Source of the DNA: Siphonodentalium dalli
Lineage: Eukaryota > Mollusca > Scaphopoda > Gadilida > Siphonodentaliidae
Direction: 5' to 3'
DNA: 64,000 nucleotides
Assembly: GCA_032622095.1 (NCBI GenBank)
Contig: CP136069.1
Span: 181,401,122-181,465,121, forward strand
Positions 1 to 12,255 of this stretch are shown here, piece by piece (within the stretch, counting starts at the first letter, position 1; every line of letters starts with the position of its first letter). Position numbers and translations under genes: made by a program. The notes under the pieces were generated by a model that did not search any database, was not told the DNA's origin, and worked only from the letters and a program-made list of their open reading frames with translations.

Positions 1-413
1 TATGCTTATGAGACTCCCCATACGAAAGTACCCCCACATACCAAGTTTCATCGAAATCAAGTGATATTCGGGCGTTTGACCTTGAAATGACCCGATTTCA
101 AGGTCAAGGTCACGTCGCACGGGCAAATTAATAGGCATATGCCACTTCTCGGCCGAAAATACCCCCACATACCAAGTTTCATCGAAATCCCGTGATATTC
201 GGCATTTGACCTTGAAATAACCCGATTTCAAGGTCAAGGTCACGTCGCACGGGCAAATCAATAGGCCTATGTTAACCCCCGGCCGAAAATACCCCCACGT
301 ACCAAGTTTCATCGAAATCGGGTCTGTCGTTTTTGAGTTCATCGATTACACACACACACACACACAGACACACACACACACACACACACAGATCTTTCAA
401 AATATATAATAGA
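1..413 (-). mobile_element. Helitron family F3, 5'-end part (cut by window edge)
   Basis: Read on the minus strand, the element starts at 413 with TCTATTATATATTTTGAAAG, followed by a TG/CA microsatellite (about 349-390) and then tandem copies of a module containing ACCAAGTTTCATCGAAAT and AAGGTCAAGGTCACGTCGCAC. The TC start, microsatellite and tandem modules match the layout of non-autonomous Helitrons. The 3' end lies outside the window, so identity rests on similarity of the 5' end to the F1 and F2 elements further on. Confidence 0.5.
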
Positions 414-1291
414 CTAGAAGGTGACCCGACTTCGTCCGGGCTTTGACCTTGAATTGTCTATTTTGAAGGCCAAGGTCAAGTGGGGTCACGATTTGACCCG
501 TCCAAAACACTGCCCGAACAAAAGTACCCGACAAAAGTACCCGTCGAAATCCATCCGGTTTTACCCGATTTGACCTTGAATTGACCATTTTGAAGGTCAA
601 GTTCAGGTGGGGTCAAACACCAACACCCCAAAAATGGTGGAAATCGGCCCAGCGGATACCGGGAAATCGGCCCAGCGGATACCGAGATACCCTATGCATC
701 AAATTTCGTCCGTAAAAATCCGCCAGTTTAACCCGATTTGATTTCCACTGAAGTATATAAACGCGCCTCATATACACACGCTCATTAATTATCAAGTTTC
801 AACGTAAAGATAAATTACCATCGGTGCCCGAGATATCGCCAAGACGTCTGAAACAGTCAAATGCATCGGCCTGTTAAGAGTTAACGTGATCTAACTTTAT
901 GACCTCTAACGACGTCATAGAAGTTACGCATTGTTTTTACCCTGATAGAAGATCGTACCACTTCTTCTTAATAATTGAGGCAGATAACTAAAACGGATAC
1001 ATACATATTATATATCGTTGGAAAGAGGAAACACGAAAGATTCTCATAGTATCATTATTATGACTGGCATGTTATTATTCGCGCTGTTTCGAATCGATTT
1101 GTAAGCACCGAACTCAAATGAAAGTCCCGTAACACAGCGTAAAAACAGATTTGACCTCGGCACGTGAAAAGTTGACCTCGGATCTGAAAATCAATAGGCC
1201 TATGTTCGTCCCCGGCCGAAAATACACCCACATACCAAGTTTCATCGAAATCGGCTGGGCCATTTTCGAGTCCATCGATTACTGACAGACA

Positions 1292-1325
<34 letters not shown>

Positions 1326-1346
1326 TCTTCCAAAATATATAATAGA
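414..1346 (-). mobile_element. Helitron family F3, candidate complete non-autonomous element
   Basis: On the minus strand the 3' end is a GC hairpin (CCCG...CGGG) followed by TCACCTT and CTAG (414-417). The 5' end at 1346 is TCTATTATATATTTTGGAAG followed by a TG microsatellite, and the base beyond 1346 is T, as expected for insertion between A and T. The element abuts the preceding F3 copy directly. It carries no coding region. Its 5' half lies inside a later 494-bp tandem duplication, so the original boundaries may be altered. Confidence 0.5.
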
Positions 1347-1930
1347 TATATATAACAAAATTATTTATTATACTGAGGATATTTTGTCAAAGGAATGACT
1401 TTTGTAGTATATAATGTTGTGTTGCCAACAGTTTTCTGATAGAAGATCGTACCACTTCTTCTTAATAATTGAGGCAGATAACTAAAACGGATACATACAT
1501 ATTATATATCGTTGGAAAGAGGAAACACGAAAGATTCTCATAGTGTCATTATTATGACTGGCATGTTATTATTCGCGCTGTTTCGAATCGATTTGTAAGC
1601 ACCGAACTGAAATATATTAGCGCAAAACGGCGTAAAAACAGATTTGACCTCGGCACGTGAAAAGTTGACCTCGCACGGACAAATTAATAGGCCTATGTTA
1701 GTCCTGACCCGAAAATACCACCACATACCAAGTTTCATCGAAATCGGCTGGGCCATTTTCGAGTCCATCGATTACTGACAGACAGACAGATACACACACA
1801 CACACACACAGATCTTTCAAAATATATAATAGATATATATAACAAAATTATTTATTATACTGAGGATATTTTGTCAAAGGAATGACTTTTGTAGTATATA
1901 ATGTTGTGTTGCCAACAGTTTTCAGGACAT
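943..1930. repeat. 494-bp direct tandem duplication containing an F3 Helitron 5' end
   Basis: The segment starting TGATAGAAGATCGTACCAC at 943 is repeated starting at 1437. Both copies contain the F3 tail (microsatellite plus the A/T-rich 5' end) and the flank AACAAAATTATTTATTATAC through GTTGCCAACAGTTTTC. Divergence is modest, with small indels and a different microsatellite length. A third copy of only the flank lies at about 2490-2590. Confidence 0.75.
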
Positions 1931-2489
1931 GCTACTATATATATATTTCAACTGAACACATATGGCTACAAAGGCTTGTGAGTGAGACTTACCTTATACA
2001 GAACGGTATTTTCTTATTTGTGCCCAGCATGTCGGGACAGTGATCACAACTGACAATAGATACGGCATTACATGCACTCAATAGTTTAGGATGGCATCCA
2101 AATCGGCCAACACAATCTCACACTTTCCATCACAAACGTGACTGAGTTCGTTATCTGGGGACAAGGGACTTGTTAATCACGAGTTCACTGGTAACCATAA
2201 ACAGACCATAGAACCCTACTATTGTTTCAATTAATTTAAGCTAATGAGTAATTGGTTGTCTTAAGGACAATAGATAATCATTTATTGGGGGAATGTTTGA
2301 TACAAGTCAATGTATAGAAAGATTAAAACAATCATCACTAAACATGTGCCTTTTGGACCAGTTTAGATAAGTAATATAATTGTATATAATTTTTCTGAAG
2401 AAAGTTTAAATTGTATGCCCAAATTACCAGCCTCCAATTTCAAGTTGCCTATCTCTGATGTAAACATGTGTTCAGGTGTAGTATTTTAT

Positions 2490-2600
2490 GTTAACAAAAT
2501 TATTTGTTATACTGAGGATATTTTGTCAAAGGAATGACTTTTGTAGTATATAATGTTGTGTTGCCAACAGTTTTCAGGACATGCTACTACTTCCTGGTCT
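2490..2600. repeat. Third copy of the flank repeat next to the F3 Helitrons
   Basis: About 100 bp starting AACAAAATTATTTGTTATAC and ending CAGGACATGCTACTA match the sequence following both F3 5' ends (about 1352-1436 and 1839-1938). No Helitron end is attached here, so this copy could be the unoccupied form. Confidence 0.6.
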
Positions 2601-5265
2601 ATAATTTGAGTATATATAGTCCTTAAATGTTCTCTCACTCTACTCATCATATGAGTCGTCAAAATTAATACTATTTCGGTTATTGTAGACATTCCCGCAA
2701 ACACCGTTACATGGTTATTTTGCGCTGAAACAAGATAATGTGTCAGATTCACATGAATCTTTGCAACCAAAGCCCAGTAGTTACAGTCCATCAGGAGAAG
2801 TATAATCTGTCTGTTTTGTAGGAAACAATCAAAGGGCGACCATGTCATGGCATGGTACACCAGGCTTGGGAGTTAGTATGATATGCGAATCACTGATATA
2901 GTTCGCACGAATATGTGTTGATGTGATTTCTTATGGAGTCTGTGGCTGCTGTTGGTAGAATATGTGTTCCAGTGTTCGGTTATACACTAAGAACGTGTGC
3001 ATTAATTTGTCGAATAGATGAAATTATGGCCCACCATAATATAGCCCACATGCAGACTCTTGGTAGGATATATCTTCAAAATTAATATATTACACAAATT
3101 GATGATAATTTAAAGTCGCATCACATTTTACTGCTTTTGACTACTAAGTCAAACGGATTCATTTTATAGGTATATGTGAATGTCGCAGCCTGTCAACGCG
3201 TGAATTGGAGGCAATGATTTACACACCTCATTGGACAATACTGTCCGCTATGTCGTTCACGGAAATGGCACATGACCTATTTTTGGATTTAGTATGAAGA
3301 ACTATCCTAGCTCATATTCATTGAGAAACATAACATTCTAGTATTTCGACATGTACTTCAGTGGAATAAAACAATAACTAGCTTCCGACCGAGGCGTGGT
3401 GCATTGGCTGCACGTAACAGTACCTGTATCCGCTTCCTCGTGGTAATATACTAGCACGAGAGCAGGAACTAACTGTAAGCGAACGTCGCCATTCGGGGAA
3501 CATATCACGTGACATTCCACCCCATGGCAAACATAATAATTCAGTGTTTTTGAAACACATGTAGATCATGCACACAACCATTCGCGAACAAAAATAGAAG
3601 CCTGCCAAGGAGTCTTTGTTATCACCATCTGATAAATATTTGGCATTGTCTGGAACTGTGTCATGGACACAGGGCGTGTGAAGCATTACCTGAATACCAG
3701 GATTGTATTCTCGGGTTGGAGGAAAAGGGTAGCATAATGACTTATTCTGAAAAAGAATTGCAATGCATCATATTATGCAACATCTTCAACAATCTACTAA
3801 TATCGATGATGACCTACTTACATCCTGTCAAGAATTGCGATAAATGTTCTGTTGTTAAACAAGAATAACAAAAATACAGACTTCTTAATCAACACTTTTG
3901 TCGTGCAAACTATCAGGTAATAACTTGACACAATATCTCAACCCATTCTAGAATGCCATGTCCTTATAACCCTATGCAATTTGGGTGTGTGGCATATATA
4001 ACCATAGCCCTATCTATAGTGGGCGAGATACATGTTTATGGTATATGACAACAACACTAGGCAGAGTGACATGAGGTGTCCCTAAAGTATGTCCCTTTAC
4101 CTATATGCCCGTTTGAGTTTCATGTAAATAATGTCACTCCCTGCACAGAGAGGGAATAGTCAGCACCCAGATGCACATGCATAAAAACGAATCTATAACC
4201 AATGAATAAGCACGATTCAGGCATATTCATGATCGGCCAGTCTACTCTCATTGTCCCTGTCATGCCCGTCGGGTTCATAGCATAGATCAACACCATGCTA
4301 CTATTATAATCTTCGGATTGCTAACAAACCCAAATTATTTCAGTTGACCAAGAATATATGCCCACAAGCTGGGCAGAAACATAAAAGCTAAACAGAGTCA
4401 AATATTTTCCTAAAATCCTGAAGTACTGCACCTCTTGACATGCAGTGTATCGGATCGCCCCAGGTAGCCCGGTCCATCTCCCAGCGCTAACATATAATCA
4501 AGCCATGTGAGTTCTGCTTGTCTCCCTCAATGTTGAAAATAGGTCTGGCTAAAATGACCCCGCAACAGAAGAACTGGTATATAAAGCATAGTTACCGTGC
4601 ATGAGATATATGGGTGCATTTGTTTATATGGGTTTGGTTTTCCTTGAGGGCAATCGCATGGTCGTTGTGTGAGGGCCCGGAAGCCATACGCGTCATCAAC
4701 GCATTGATGACACTTCATCCCTATCCAAATGCAGTTATAGAACTATTGCGATTTGCAATTGGCTACAACGAATCATGCGAATTGTTATTTAGCCGCCGAC
4801 ATGTCAGGATGTACTGGTATATGTAATGTGAGGATATCTGTTTGGAATAACCGAAGTTGTGCCAATTTTGACTTAACTGGCTACACTGAGGATGAGCAGA
4901 TTTATTGGGCCTTTTCGTCAATAAATTATTCATCACAATAAATGAGTCGGTACAATATATAAGAGATCTTTAGTTTGTTGAGGAGCACCAGTGAATGAAT
5001 TTCTTAATGAACAATACCCTTATCCCCATATGACGAACCCAGTTTAATTTGTGTCTGTAAGTTTGAAAATGTTCGATGTTGGTGGCCGTTTTGGATTCCA
5101 TCTTAACACAATTATCAAATAAGAAGTGTCCGATGCTGTATATATCGTCAATTGTGTCTGGTGTCACAAAATGCGCCACAAAATAAGAAAAAACCTCTCA
5201 GTAAAACGTAAGTCTCACTCGTCAGCATTTGCTAGCCCTATGTGACCAGTTGAAACATATATATA
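2601..5265. other. No supported gene or repeat
   Basis: AT-rich non-coding sequence. The longest open stretches are about 60-117 codons, lack recognisable motifs and overlap each other on both strands. I see no tandem repeat, terminal inverted repeat or conserved domain. Confidence 0.5.
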
Positions 5266-6116
5266 CTAGCCGATGAGCCCGACGTTGTCCGGGCTATTCA
5301 TCCGGGCTATTCAAAAACCAAATTTCAAGTCGATCGCTCTACCCGTTTCCGAGATCTGGTCTGCGCATGCGCGAAGCTGGCGTCGCACTGGCTCGGCGAC
5401 CCGATAAAATTCGTATCCGGGGCAAGATACATTCACATACCAAATTTCAAGTCGATAGCTCCACCCGTTTCCGAGATCTCGTCTGCGCATGCGCGAAGCT
5501 GGTGTCGCACGGGCTCGGCGACCCGATAAAATTCGCATCCGGGGCAAGATACATTCACATAGCAAATTTCAAGTCGATAGCTCCATCCGTTTCCGAGATC
5601 TCGTCTGCGCATGCGCGAAGCGGGCGCCGCACGGGCTCGCCAATATGCCGATGAGCCCGACGTTGTCCGGGCTATTCAAAAACCAAATTTCAAGTTGATA
5701 GCTCTACCCAGCCCGACGTTGTCCGGGCTATTCAAAAACCAAATTTCAAGTCGGTCCGGGCTATTCAAAAACCAAGTTTCAAGTCGATAGCTCCACCCGT
5801 TTCCGAGATCTGCTCTGCGCATGCACGAAGCTGGCGTCGCACGGGCTCGGCGACCCGATAAAATTCGTATTCGGGGCAAGATACATTCACATAGCAAATT
5901 TCAAGTCGATAGCTCCACCCGTTTCCGAGATCTCGTCTGCGCATGCGCGAAGCGGGCGCCGCACGGGCTCGCCAATACGACAACGTTCACCGCCCGGTCA
6001 AACTACACACACGTACCAAGTTTCGTCCCGATCGGTCGAGAATCGTAGATTTGTATAAATGACAGACAGACAAACAAACAAACATACAGACAGAGGTCTT
6101 CAAAATATATATGAGA
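5266..6116 (-). mobile_element. Helitron family F1, copy A (non-autonomous)
   Basis: On the minus strand this copy ends with the hairpin AGCCCGGACAACGTCGGGCT, then CATCGG and CTAG (5266-5269). It begins at 6116 with TCTCATATATATTTTGAAG followed by a TCTG/TTTG microsatellite. The interior has several 122-bp direct repeats, plus an internal duplicate of the 3' hairpin near 5645-5730. The base before CTAG in window orientation is A. Short ORFs of 70-95 codons come from the 122-bp units and are not genes. Confidence 0.75.
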
Positions 6117-6892
6117 CTAGCCGATGAGCCCGACGTTGTCCGGGCTATTCAAAAACCAAATTTCAAGTTGATAGCTCTACCCAGCCCGATGTTGTCCGGG
6201 CTATTCAAAAACCAAATTTCAAGTCGATAGCTCTACCCGATATGAGCCAGACGTTGTCCGGGCTATTCAAAAAACAAATTTCAAGTCGAAAGCTCCACCC
6301 AGCCCGACGTTGTCCGGGCCATTCAAAAACCAAGTCCGGGCTATTCATCCGGGCTATTCAAAAACCAAATTTCAAGTCGATAGCTCTACTCAGCCCGACG
6401 TTGTCCGGGCTATTAAAAAAAACAAATTTCAAGTCGATAGCTCTACCCGTTTCCGAGATCTGGTCTGCGCATGCGCGAAGCTGGCGTCGCACGGGCTCGG
6501 CGACCCGATGAAATTCGTATCCGGGGCAAGATACATTCACGTACCAAATTTCAAGTCGATAGCTCCACCCGTTTCCGAGATCTCGTCTGCGCATGTGCGA
6601 AGCTGGCGTCGCACGGGCTCGGCGACCCGATGAAATTCGTATCCGGGGCAAGATACATTCACGTACCAAATTTCAAGTCGATAGCTCCACCCGTTTCCGA
6701 GATCTCGTCTGCGCATGCGCGAAGCGGGCGCCGCACGGACTCGCCAATACGACAACGTCCACCGCCTGCTCAAACTACACACACGTACCAAGTTTCGTCC
6801 CGATCGGTCGAGAATCGTAGATTTGTATAAATGACAGACAAACAAACAAACAAACATACATACAGACAGAGGTGTTCAAAATATATATGAGA
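6117..6892 (-). mobile_element. Helitron family F1, copy B (non-autonomous)
   Basis: CTAG at 6117-6120 directly follows the 5' end of copy A without intervening host DNA. The 5' end is at 6892, next to a TCTG/TTTG microsatellite. The 3' region contains several partial repeats of the hairpin unit (about 6126-6420), followed by two complete 122-bp internal units and the GATCGGGACGAAACTTGG module. Confidence 0.75.
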
Positions 6893-7437
6893 CTAGCCGA
6901 TGAGCCCGACGTTGTCCGGGCTATTCAAAAAATCAAATTTCAAGTCGATAGCTATTCAAAAACCAAATTTCAAGTCGATAGCTACACCCGTTTCCGAGAT
7001 CTGGTCTGCGCATGCGCGAAGCTGGCGTTGCACGGGCTCGCCGACCCGATAAAATTCGTATCCGGGGCAAGATACATTCACATAGCAAATTTCAAGTCGA
7101 TAGCTCCCCCCGTTTCCGAGATCTCGTCTGCGCATGTGCGAAGCGGGCGCCGCACGGGCTCGGCGACCGGATAAAATTCGCATCCGGGGCAAGATACATT
7201 CACATAGCAAATTTCAAGTCGATAGCGCCACCCGTTTCCGAGATCTCGTCTGCGCATGCGCGAAGCGGGCGCCGCACGGGCTCGCCAATATGACAACGAC
7301 GACCGCCTGGCCAAACTACACTCACGTACCAAGTTTCGTCCTGATCGGTCGAGAATCGTAGATTTGTATCAATGACAGACAAACATACAGACAGACAGAC
7401 AAACAAACAAACAGAGGTCTTCAAAATATATATGAGA
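6893..7437 (-). mobile_element. Helitron family F1, copy C (non-autonomous)
   Basis: CTAG at 6893-6896 directly abuts copy B. The 5' end TCTCATATATATTTTGAAG finishes at 7437 and is followed by T. With A at 5265 before copy A, the three-element array sits in a single A/T target, as expected for Helitron insertion. Two complete 122-bp units are present. Confidence 0.75.
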
Positions 7438-8489
7438 TAATCGGCTTTGTACAAAAGTTCAAATAAAAATATGAAATAGTTGACAAAAAAGTGATCATGT
7501 GAGGTTTTATGAATTTGCATTTTCTGGACCAGGATCCTCGGTGACTTTTCCATACCCCTGTCAAAATTTAATCACAATATTGTAAAATTTTGAGAAATTT
7601 GTAAAAAAACACATTTTTCACCATTTTTCCCAACATTTTCATCTTAAAACATATTCGGACAAGGTTGTTTATAATTCCCCTTCATCAATCTCTACACCTT
7701 TTAATTGTATGCCCCTAAAGCATCCTTTGCATGCGGCATTCTAAGTGTAAACTATGCAATTCATTTTTCTAAAATTATATTTTAGGGGGTGGGGTTAAGT
7801 TTATGCCCACAGCGCATCTTCACATAAATATAATTATCAGTCCATCATACTAATTGTTTTGCTATGTCCTTGGGGCAATTTTTGATAAATGTTGCGCGCG
7901 AATAGCCCATGTGTTTCACAAGTTATAGACAATTGTATGTGACACTATTTTTCAAAATTCAAGTAATTTTTCGCAATTTCAAAATATTTATCGGAATTTT
8001 TTCTAACTAACTTATACATTGGTCCAGTGTTGTATCAGTTGGATCAGTCTTGCAAACAATTTGATTAATGGTCACCCATGTAGTTGGGCTGTCTAAACTT
8101 ACCATTCAGTTAAATAAGTTATGTTTAGTAACGTACTGATCACTTGTCGGTCCTAAATTAAATCTTAACATAACTTAATGAACTGGATGGTAAACCTTAT
8201 TTTTTTTTCATCTAAGCTAAACAAAATATATAATTAGATATTTAATTTTAAAAAAAACAACGAAATATCATATACAATGTTCACTAATTGATAATATTAG
8301 GCATTACTTATTCTATAAAGCATGCACTCTTGCATTACAACGGGAACCTAAATAAATGCAAAAATATATCCAGTTATCCTCCAGTTAATATCTTATCCCG
8401 AAGCCAGCAAGATAATCCTCTTATTTTCCCGATCAGAAATCACGTAAATTTAGTTCAAGTTAGGCTTCATCCTCTAGTCAAGTATCACT
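7438..8489. other. No supported gene
   Basis: AT-rich sequence with homopolymer runs. I see no convincing ORF, inverted repeat or tandem repeat before the LINE fragment that begins near 8490. Confidence 0.5.
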
Positions 8490-9967
8490 AAGCAAACAAA
8501 CCCATCAGATTTGGGAAATTACTACGTCAGGTGTGAAACAAGGTGACAATACATCGCCTACATTATTTTCCCTCTACATAAATGACTTGGCAGTGCAAAT
8601 AAAAGAACTCAACATGGGAGTAAATGTTGGTGCGCGAAAAGTCAGTCTGCTATTGTATGCTGATGATATTGTGATGGTGGCGGAACATGAAACTCACCTA
8701 CAGACAATGTTAAATGTTGTGTCCAAATGGTGTTCCCAAATGGAGGTTAGCAGCCAACATTTCTAAGACCAAAATAGTTCATTTCCGACATAAACAAAAA
8801 CCAAAGAGTGATTATGTATTCAGTATCGGAAACGATACCTTACAGTATGAGACTGAGTATAAATATTTAGGTGTTGTGTTCAGCGAAGACTGCAGGTTTG
8901 AAAAAGCGGCGGAGCACTTATCAAAAGCAGGTGGTAGGGCATTAGGAGCAGTTATTTCTAAGGTACACGGATTCAAGGACTGTGGTATTGGTATGTTCCA
9001 AAAAAAATTCTGAGTTGTGTGGTACCAGTTGTAGATTATTGTAGCGGAGTGTGGGGACATAGATATCATCATACGATCGAAAAGGTCCAGAATAGAGCTC
9101 AACGTTACTTTTTGGGAGTACATCGTTTCGTTCCAATTCCGGCTCTCAATGGGGAGTTTGCCTGGAAATCATCTATGCATCGGAGATGGTTACACGAAGT
9201 CAGACTTTGGAATAGACTTATTAAAATGGACCACTCTCGAGTTACAAAGCATGTCTTTATGGTGGAGTTTTTCTCAAATAAAAGGGACAACTGGTGTAAT
9301 GGAATAAAAGAAATATTAACTAAGGCGAAGCTACCAGAAGTTTTTGACTATTTGAAAACGTGTGACTTAGATTTATTGACATCTCAACTCAATGAAATAT
9401 CGCAGAATCAATGGCTAACCGACATTACCAGACTGAGAAAGCTGCGAACGTACATTATATTAAAGAATGAACTCATGTTAGAAAGCTATGTTTCTTCGCC
9501 CGTTTTAACGAGACGTCAGAGATTGCTGGGACAATTCCGCTGTGGTATATTACCTCTGAGGATCGAAACTGTACGATTTCGTGGTGAGGAAGTAGCCGAA
9601 CGCGTGTGCATGATATGTAATACGGAAGACGTTGAAAATGAATTACACTTCTTTGTCCGTTGTCGTGTCTACGAAGATGCCCACAGTACGCTAATGACGC
9701 GTGTTGGTGATATACATAATACACCATCTAGAAACCGACGTCGATGTTATGGTTCACTGTATAAACAAGTTCCCTGTATATAGAGCTAAATTTACTTTCA
9801 GAGGCTTATGACATAAGACAATCAAAACTTTCAAAATCCACACATGTGGCACCAATAATTAATTGTTTATCGTATTCAAAGTGACTTATATGCCCTATGG
9901 GCCGGATGTTATAATTATATACATAATGTCACTATAATAAATAAATAAATTCAAATTCAAATTCATA
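8490..9967 (+). pseudogene. 5'-truncated non-LTR retrotransposon (LINE) reverse transcriptase, frameshifted
   Basis: The fragment opens inside the reverse transcriptase domain. It has SGVKQGDNTSPTLFSLYINDL and then the catalytic box LLLYADDIVMV (about 8533-8690), a thumb region, and a C-terminal part with a Cys-rich motif (VCMICN...HFFVRCRVYEDAH, about 9606-9680) typical of LINE C-termini. Two frameshifts break it: one near 8735-8760 and one in an A run at 9000-9007. The frame ends with TAG at 9781-9783. A 3' region of about 180 bp finishes in TAAA and TTCAAA short repeats (about 9938-9967), like a LINE tail. The N-terminal RT and endonuclease are absent. Assignment below the CR1/Jockey/RTE group is not possible by eye. 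Confidence 0.8.
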
Positions 9968-10760
9968 TTTGACAAAATTAGTAAATCTTTGGACGAAGGG
10001 CGCGACGTTCGATTAATATTTCTAAATCAAGCGTTTGATAAAGTTTGGCACGAGGGTCTACTAAACTCTACTTTTTAAACTTCATGCAATAGTAATTCGC
10101 GATAACATGCTCCATTGGTTCAAAGTATGCCCGTCCGATCGCCAACAGCGTGTTGTGCTACGGTCTGGTCAAATGACCTGGGGGAAATAACTGCAGGAGT
10201 TCCCCAATTGTCAGTTTGGGTCCTATCCAATTTATTGTTTTAATAACGGCATTGTTGACGGACAACATGACATGTAATATTCGCCTTTTGCCGACAACAC
10301 TTCGATTGCGCTGATTACTGATGATCCTAACACTGGAGAAATGATTAAACGCCCAGAAGAATGGTTTTCTAAATGGCTTGTTAAATTTAATGAACTTAAG
10401 ACAGAGGCATTCAGATGCAATCGAAAATTGTAATACGCTAAATTACCCAACTCTGACCATGAATCAACAGCCCGTTGAGGAAGTCAATTCACACGAGCAT
10501 ATTCGTGTTATTGTGAGCAACGATGGCAGCTGGGATTCCAACATCAATGCAATGGCGAACACTGCATGGAAACGTATTTTTCTACTAAGAAAATATTGAT
10601 TTTTTTCTTGAGAAATGTTACTTAACTTTGATTCGATCAATTATTCTTGAACATTCTTTTGTATTCTGGGATGGTTGTGTGCAATAGGAGTATGATATTA
10701 TTGAAGATATACAATATGAAACAGTTCGTATTGTAATGGTTGCCACTAGGTTTGTCAGTA
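9968..10760 (+). pseudogene. Decayed LINE reverse transcriptase, related to the 19.9-22.2 kb element
   Basis: Pieces in shifting frames match the intact minus-strand RT at 19915-22155: LDEGRDVRL...AFDKVWHEGLL (about 9990-10065), IRDNMLHWF, GEITAGVPQ, FADN and NEQQPVEEVNSHEHI-like segments up to WKRIFLLRK (about 10590). Multiple frameshifts and stops make it non-functional. It starts directly after the 3' tail of the preceding LINE, so one insertion may have targeted the other's tail. Confidence 0.75.
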
Positions 10761-11589
10761 TGTCGACAGTAGGTTTTCACTTCCCCACCTCCCTCCCAAC
10801 ATATTTGAGAAGTTCTACAGGATGGGTAATAGTAGGGTTAAAGTGGCTTCTAATCACATTATTGCAACTGTATCCACCAACTAGTAACCGTTGAACACTG
10901 GAATATTAATTTAACACTTTAAAATTTAATTATTCACTTTAAATTACAAATTATTCCCATTTATTCATGTGGCTACGATGTTTAGAACGGTACATCTCTG
11001 TAGTACAGCAAGTTATTTTTTAGAGATTTCTCATGATTTAGAGAACAATGTTCTTTATTTTGACATTTTTGTGCCACAAGTTACTTGTTTGTGTTTATTT
11101 GATTTCTCATATTTTGATTCGACTCATATACGATGGTAGTTTTCGTTATGAAACATTTTTGAATGTTGAAGCAATTAATTTGAAATGCGTTTATTTGAAT
11201 TGTCAGATGTGTAATGATTTGAAATGTTTAATCTGCAACACAATTGTAAATTATGTTTTCATATATTGCATATCAACGATAATCTACACAAAAGGAATTG
11301 TACTTTTTAACGACTGTCACAACCATTGTGGAATACACTATATAGGTTAAAATATGCTTTATTATATACACACACCTTGTTCGTGTTTCCTAAACACATA
11401 AAGGCAATTGCAAAATCAAAACAAAACCCGAACCCAAGAACACTACTGGCCAGGAACATACGTCACCGATCAATTCCCTAACCCAAAGCGCTTTTGATTT
11501 TAAAGCTGTTTAATGTACAGAAAAACGTTTGTTTGGCGGACACGCTAGTGGGCTGTTAAATTCACAATGCACATTGATAAATTAATAAT

Positions 11590-12255
11590 CGTATACATTC
11601 CATATTTACAGCTGGTATTTATAAGGAAAATATGTATTTTTTAAACATCAAACACACATCAACCATACAATAGATAAAATACACAACCATTTTCCCGCTT
11701 TAAGTACAATAACTCCTGCATCAGTTATCTAGCACATCCACTGCATGAGCTCCCGATAGCAGCTATTCTAGCGACTGAAACGACAGCTTAGAGATTACAT
11801 TAATGAAGTACACTCTTAAAACAATACGTACACCGGAGTACCTACGTAGGTTCTGAACTTCTCCCGTGGGGAGTACCTACTTGTTGGTACTCTGGCTGGA
11901 GTACCAAATTGTTGGTACTCTGAAGTTCCAAATATTGTTGGTACTCTGAAGTACCAAATTGTTGGTACTCTGGAATACCTGCTTATACGTGTTTGTCTGA
12001 TGGGATAAACCAGTATATGAGATGTGGAAATTCACATATTTATAGTCGGAATTTACAACGAAAATAGTTATCGATTGTGTCCCGATTTTAAACATCAAAC
12101 ACACCTCAACCATATAATAGATGTTCGCATAATACACATACCCCGTTCCCGTTCAATAACTCCTGCAACAAATATCTAGCACACCCACTGCACGAGTTCC
12201 CGATATCAGCTATCTGAGCGATTGATGCGACAGCTTATATATTACATTAGTGACG
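11590..12255. repeat. Diverged direct repeat pair (about 200 bp each)
   Basis: Sequence at about 11590-11805 (AAACATCAAACACACATCAACC, AACTCCTGCATCAG, CGACAGCTTAGAGATTACAT) recurs at about 12040-12255 with roughly one change every ten bases. A short GTACCAAATTGTTGGTACTC minisatellite lies between them. Confidence 0.6.
11875..11985. repeat. Short minisatellite (TTGTTGGTACTCTG units)
   Basis: About four to five copies of a unit of roughly 24-30 bp centred on TTGTTGGTACTCTGGAGTACC. The motif is partly palindromic (GGTACTC/GAGTACC). The minus-strand ORF over it is a repeat artefact. Confidence 0.65.

Noticed and set aside
5311-7553. Many ORFs of 60-120 codons on both strands with recurring peptides (for example KIRIRGKIHSHSKFQVDSST), here and at 28-34 and 56-58 kb
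   Set aside because: They are translations of the non-coding 122-bp F1 Helitron repeat. 122 is not a multiple of 3, so one ORF reads the same DNA in three frames, and both strands are open.
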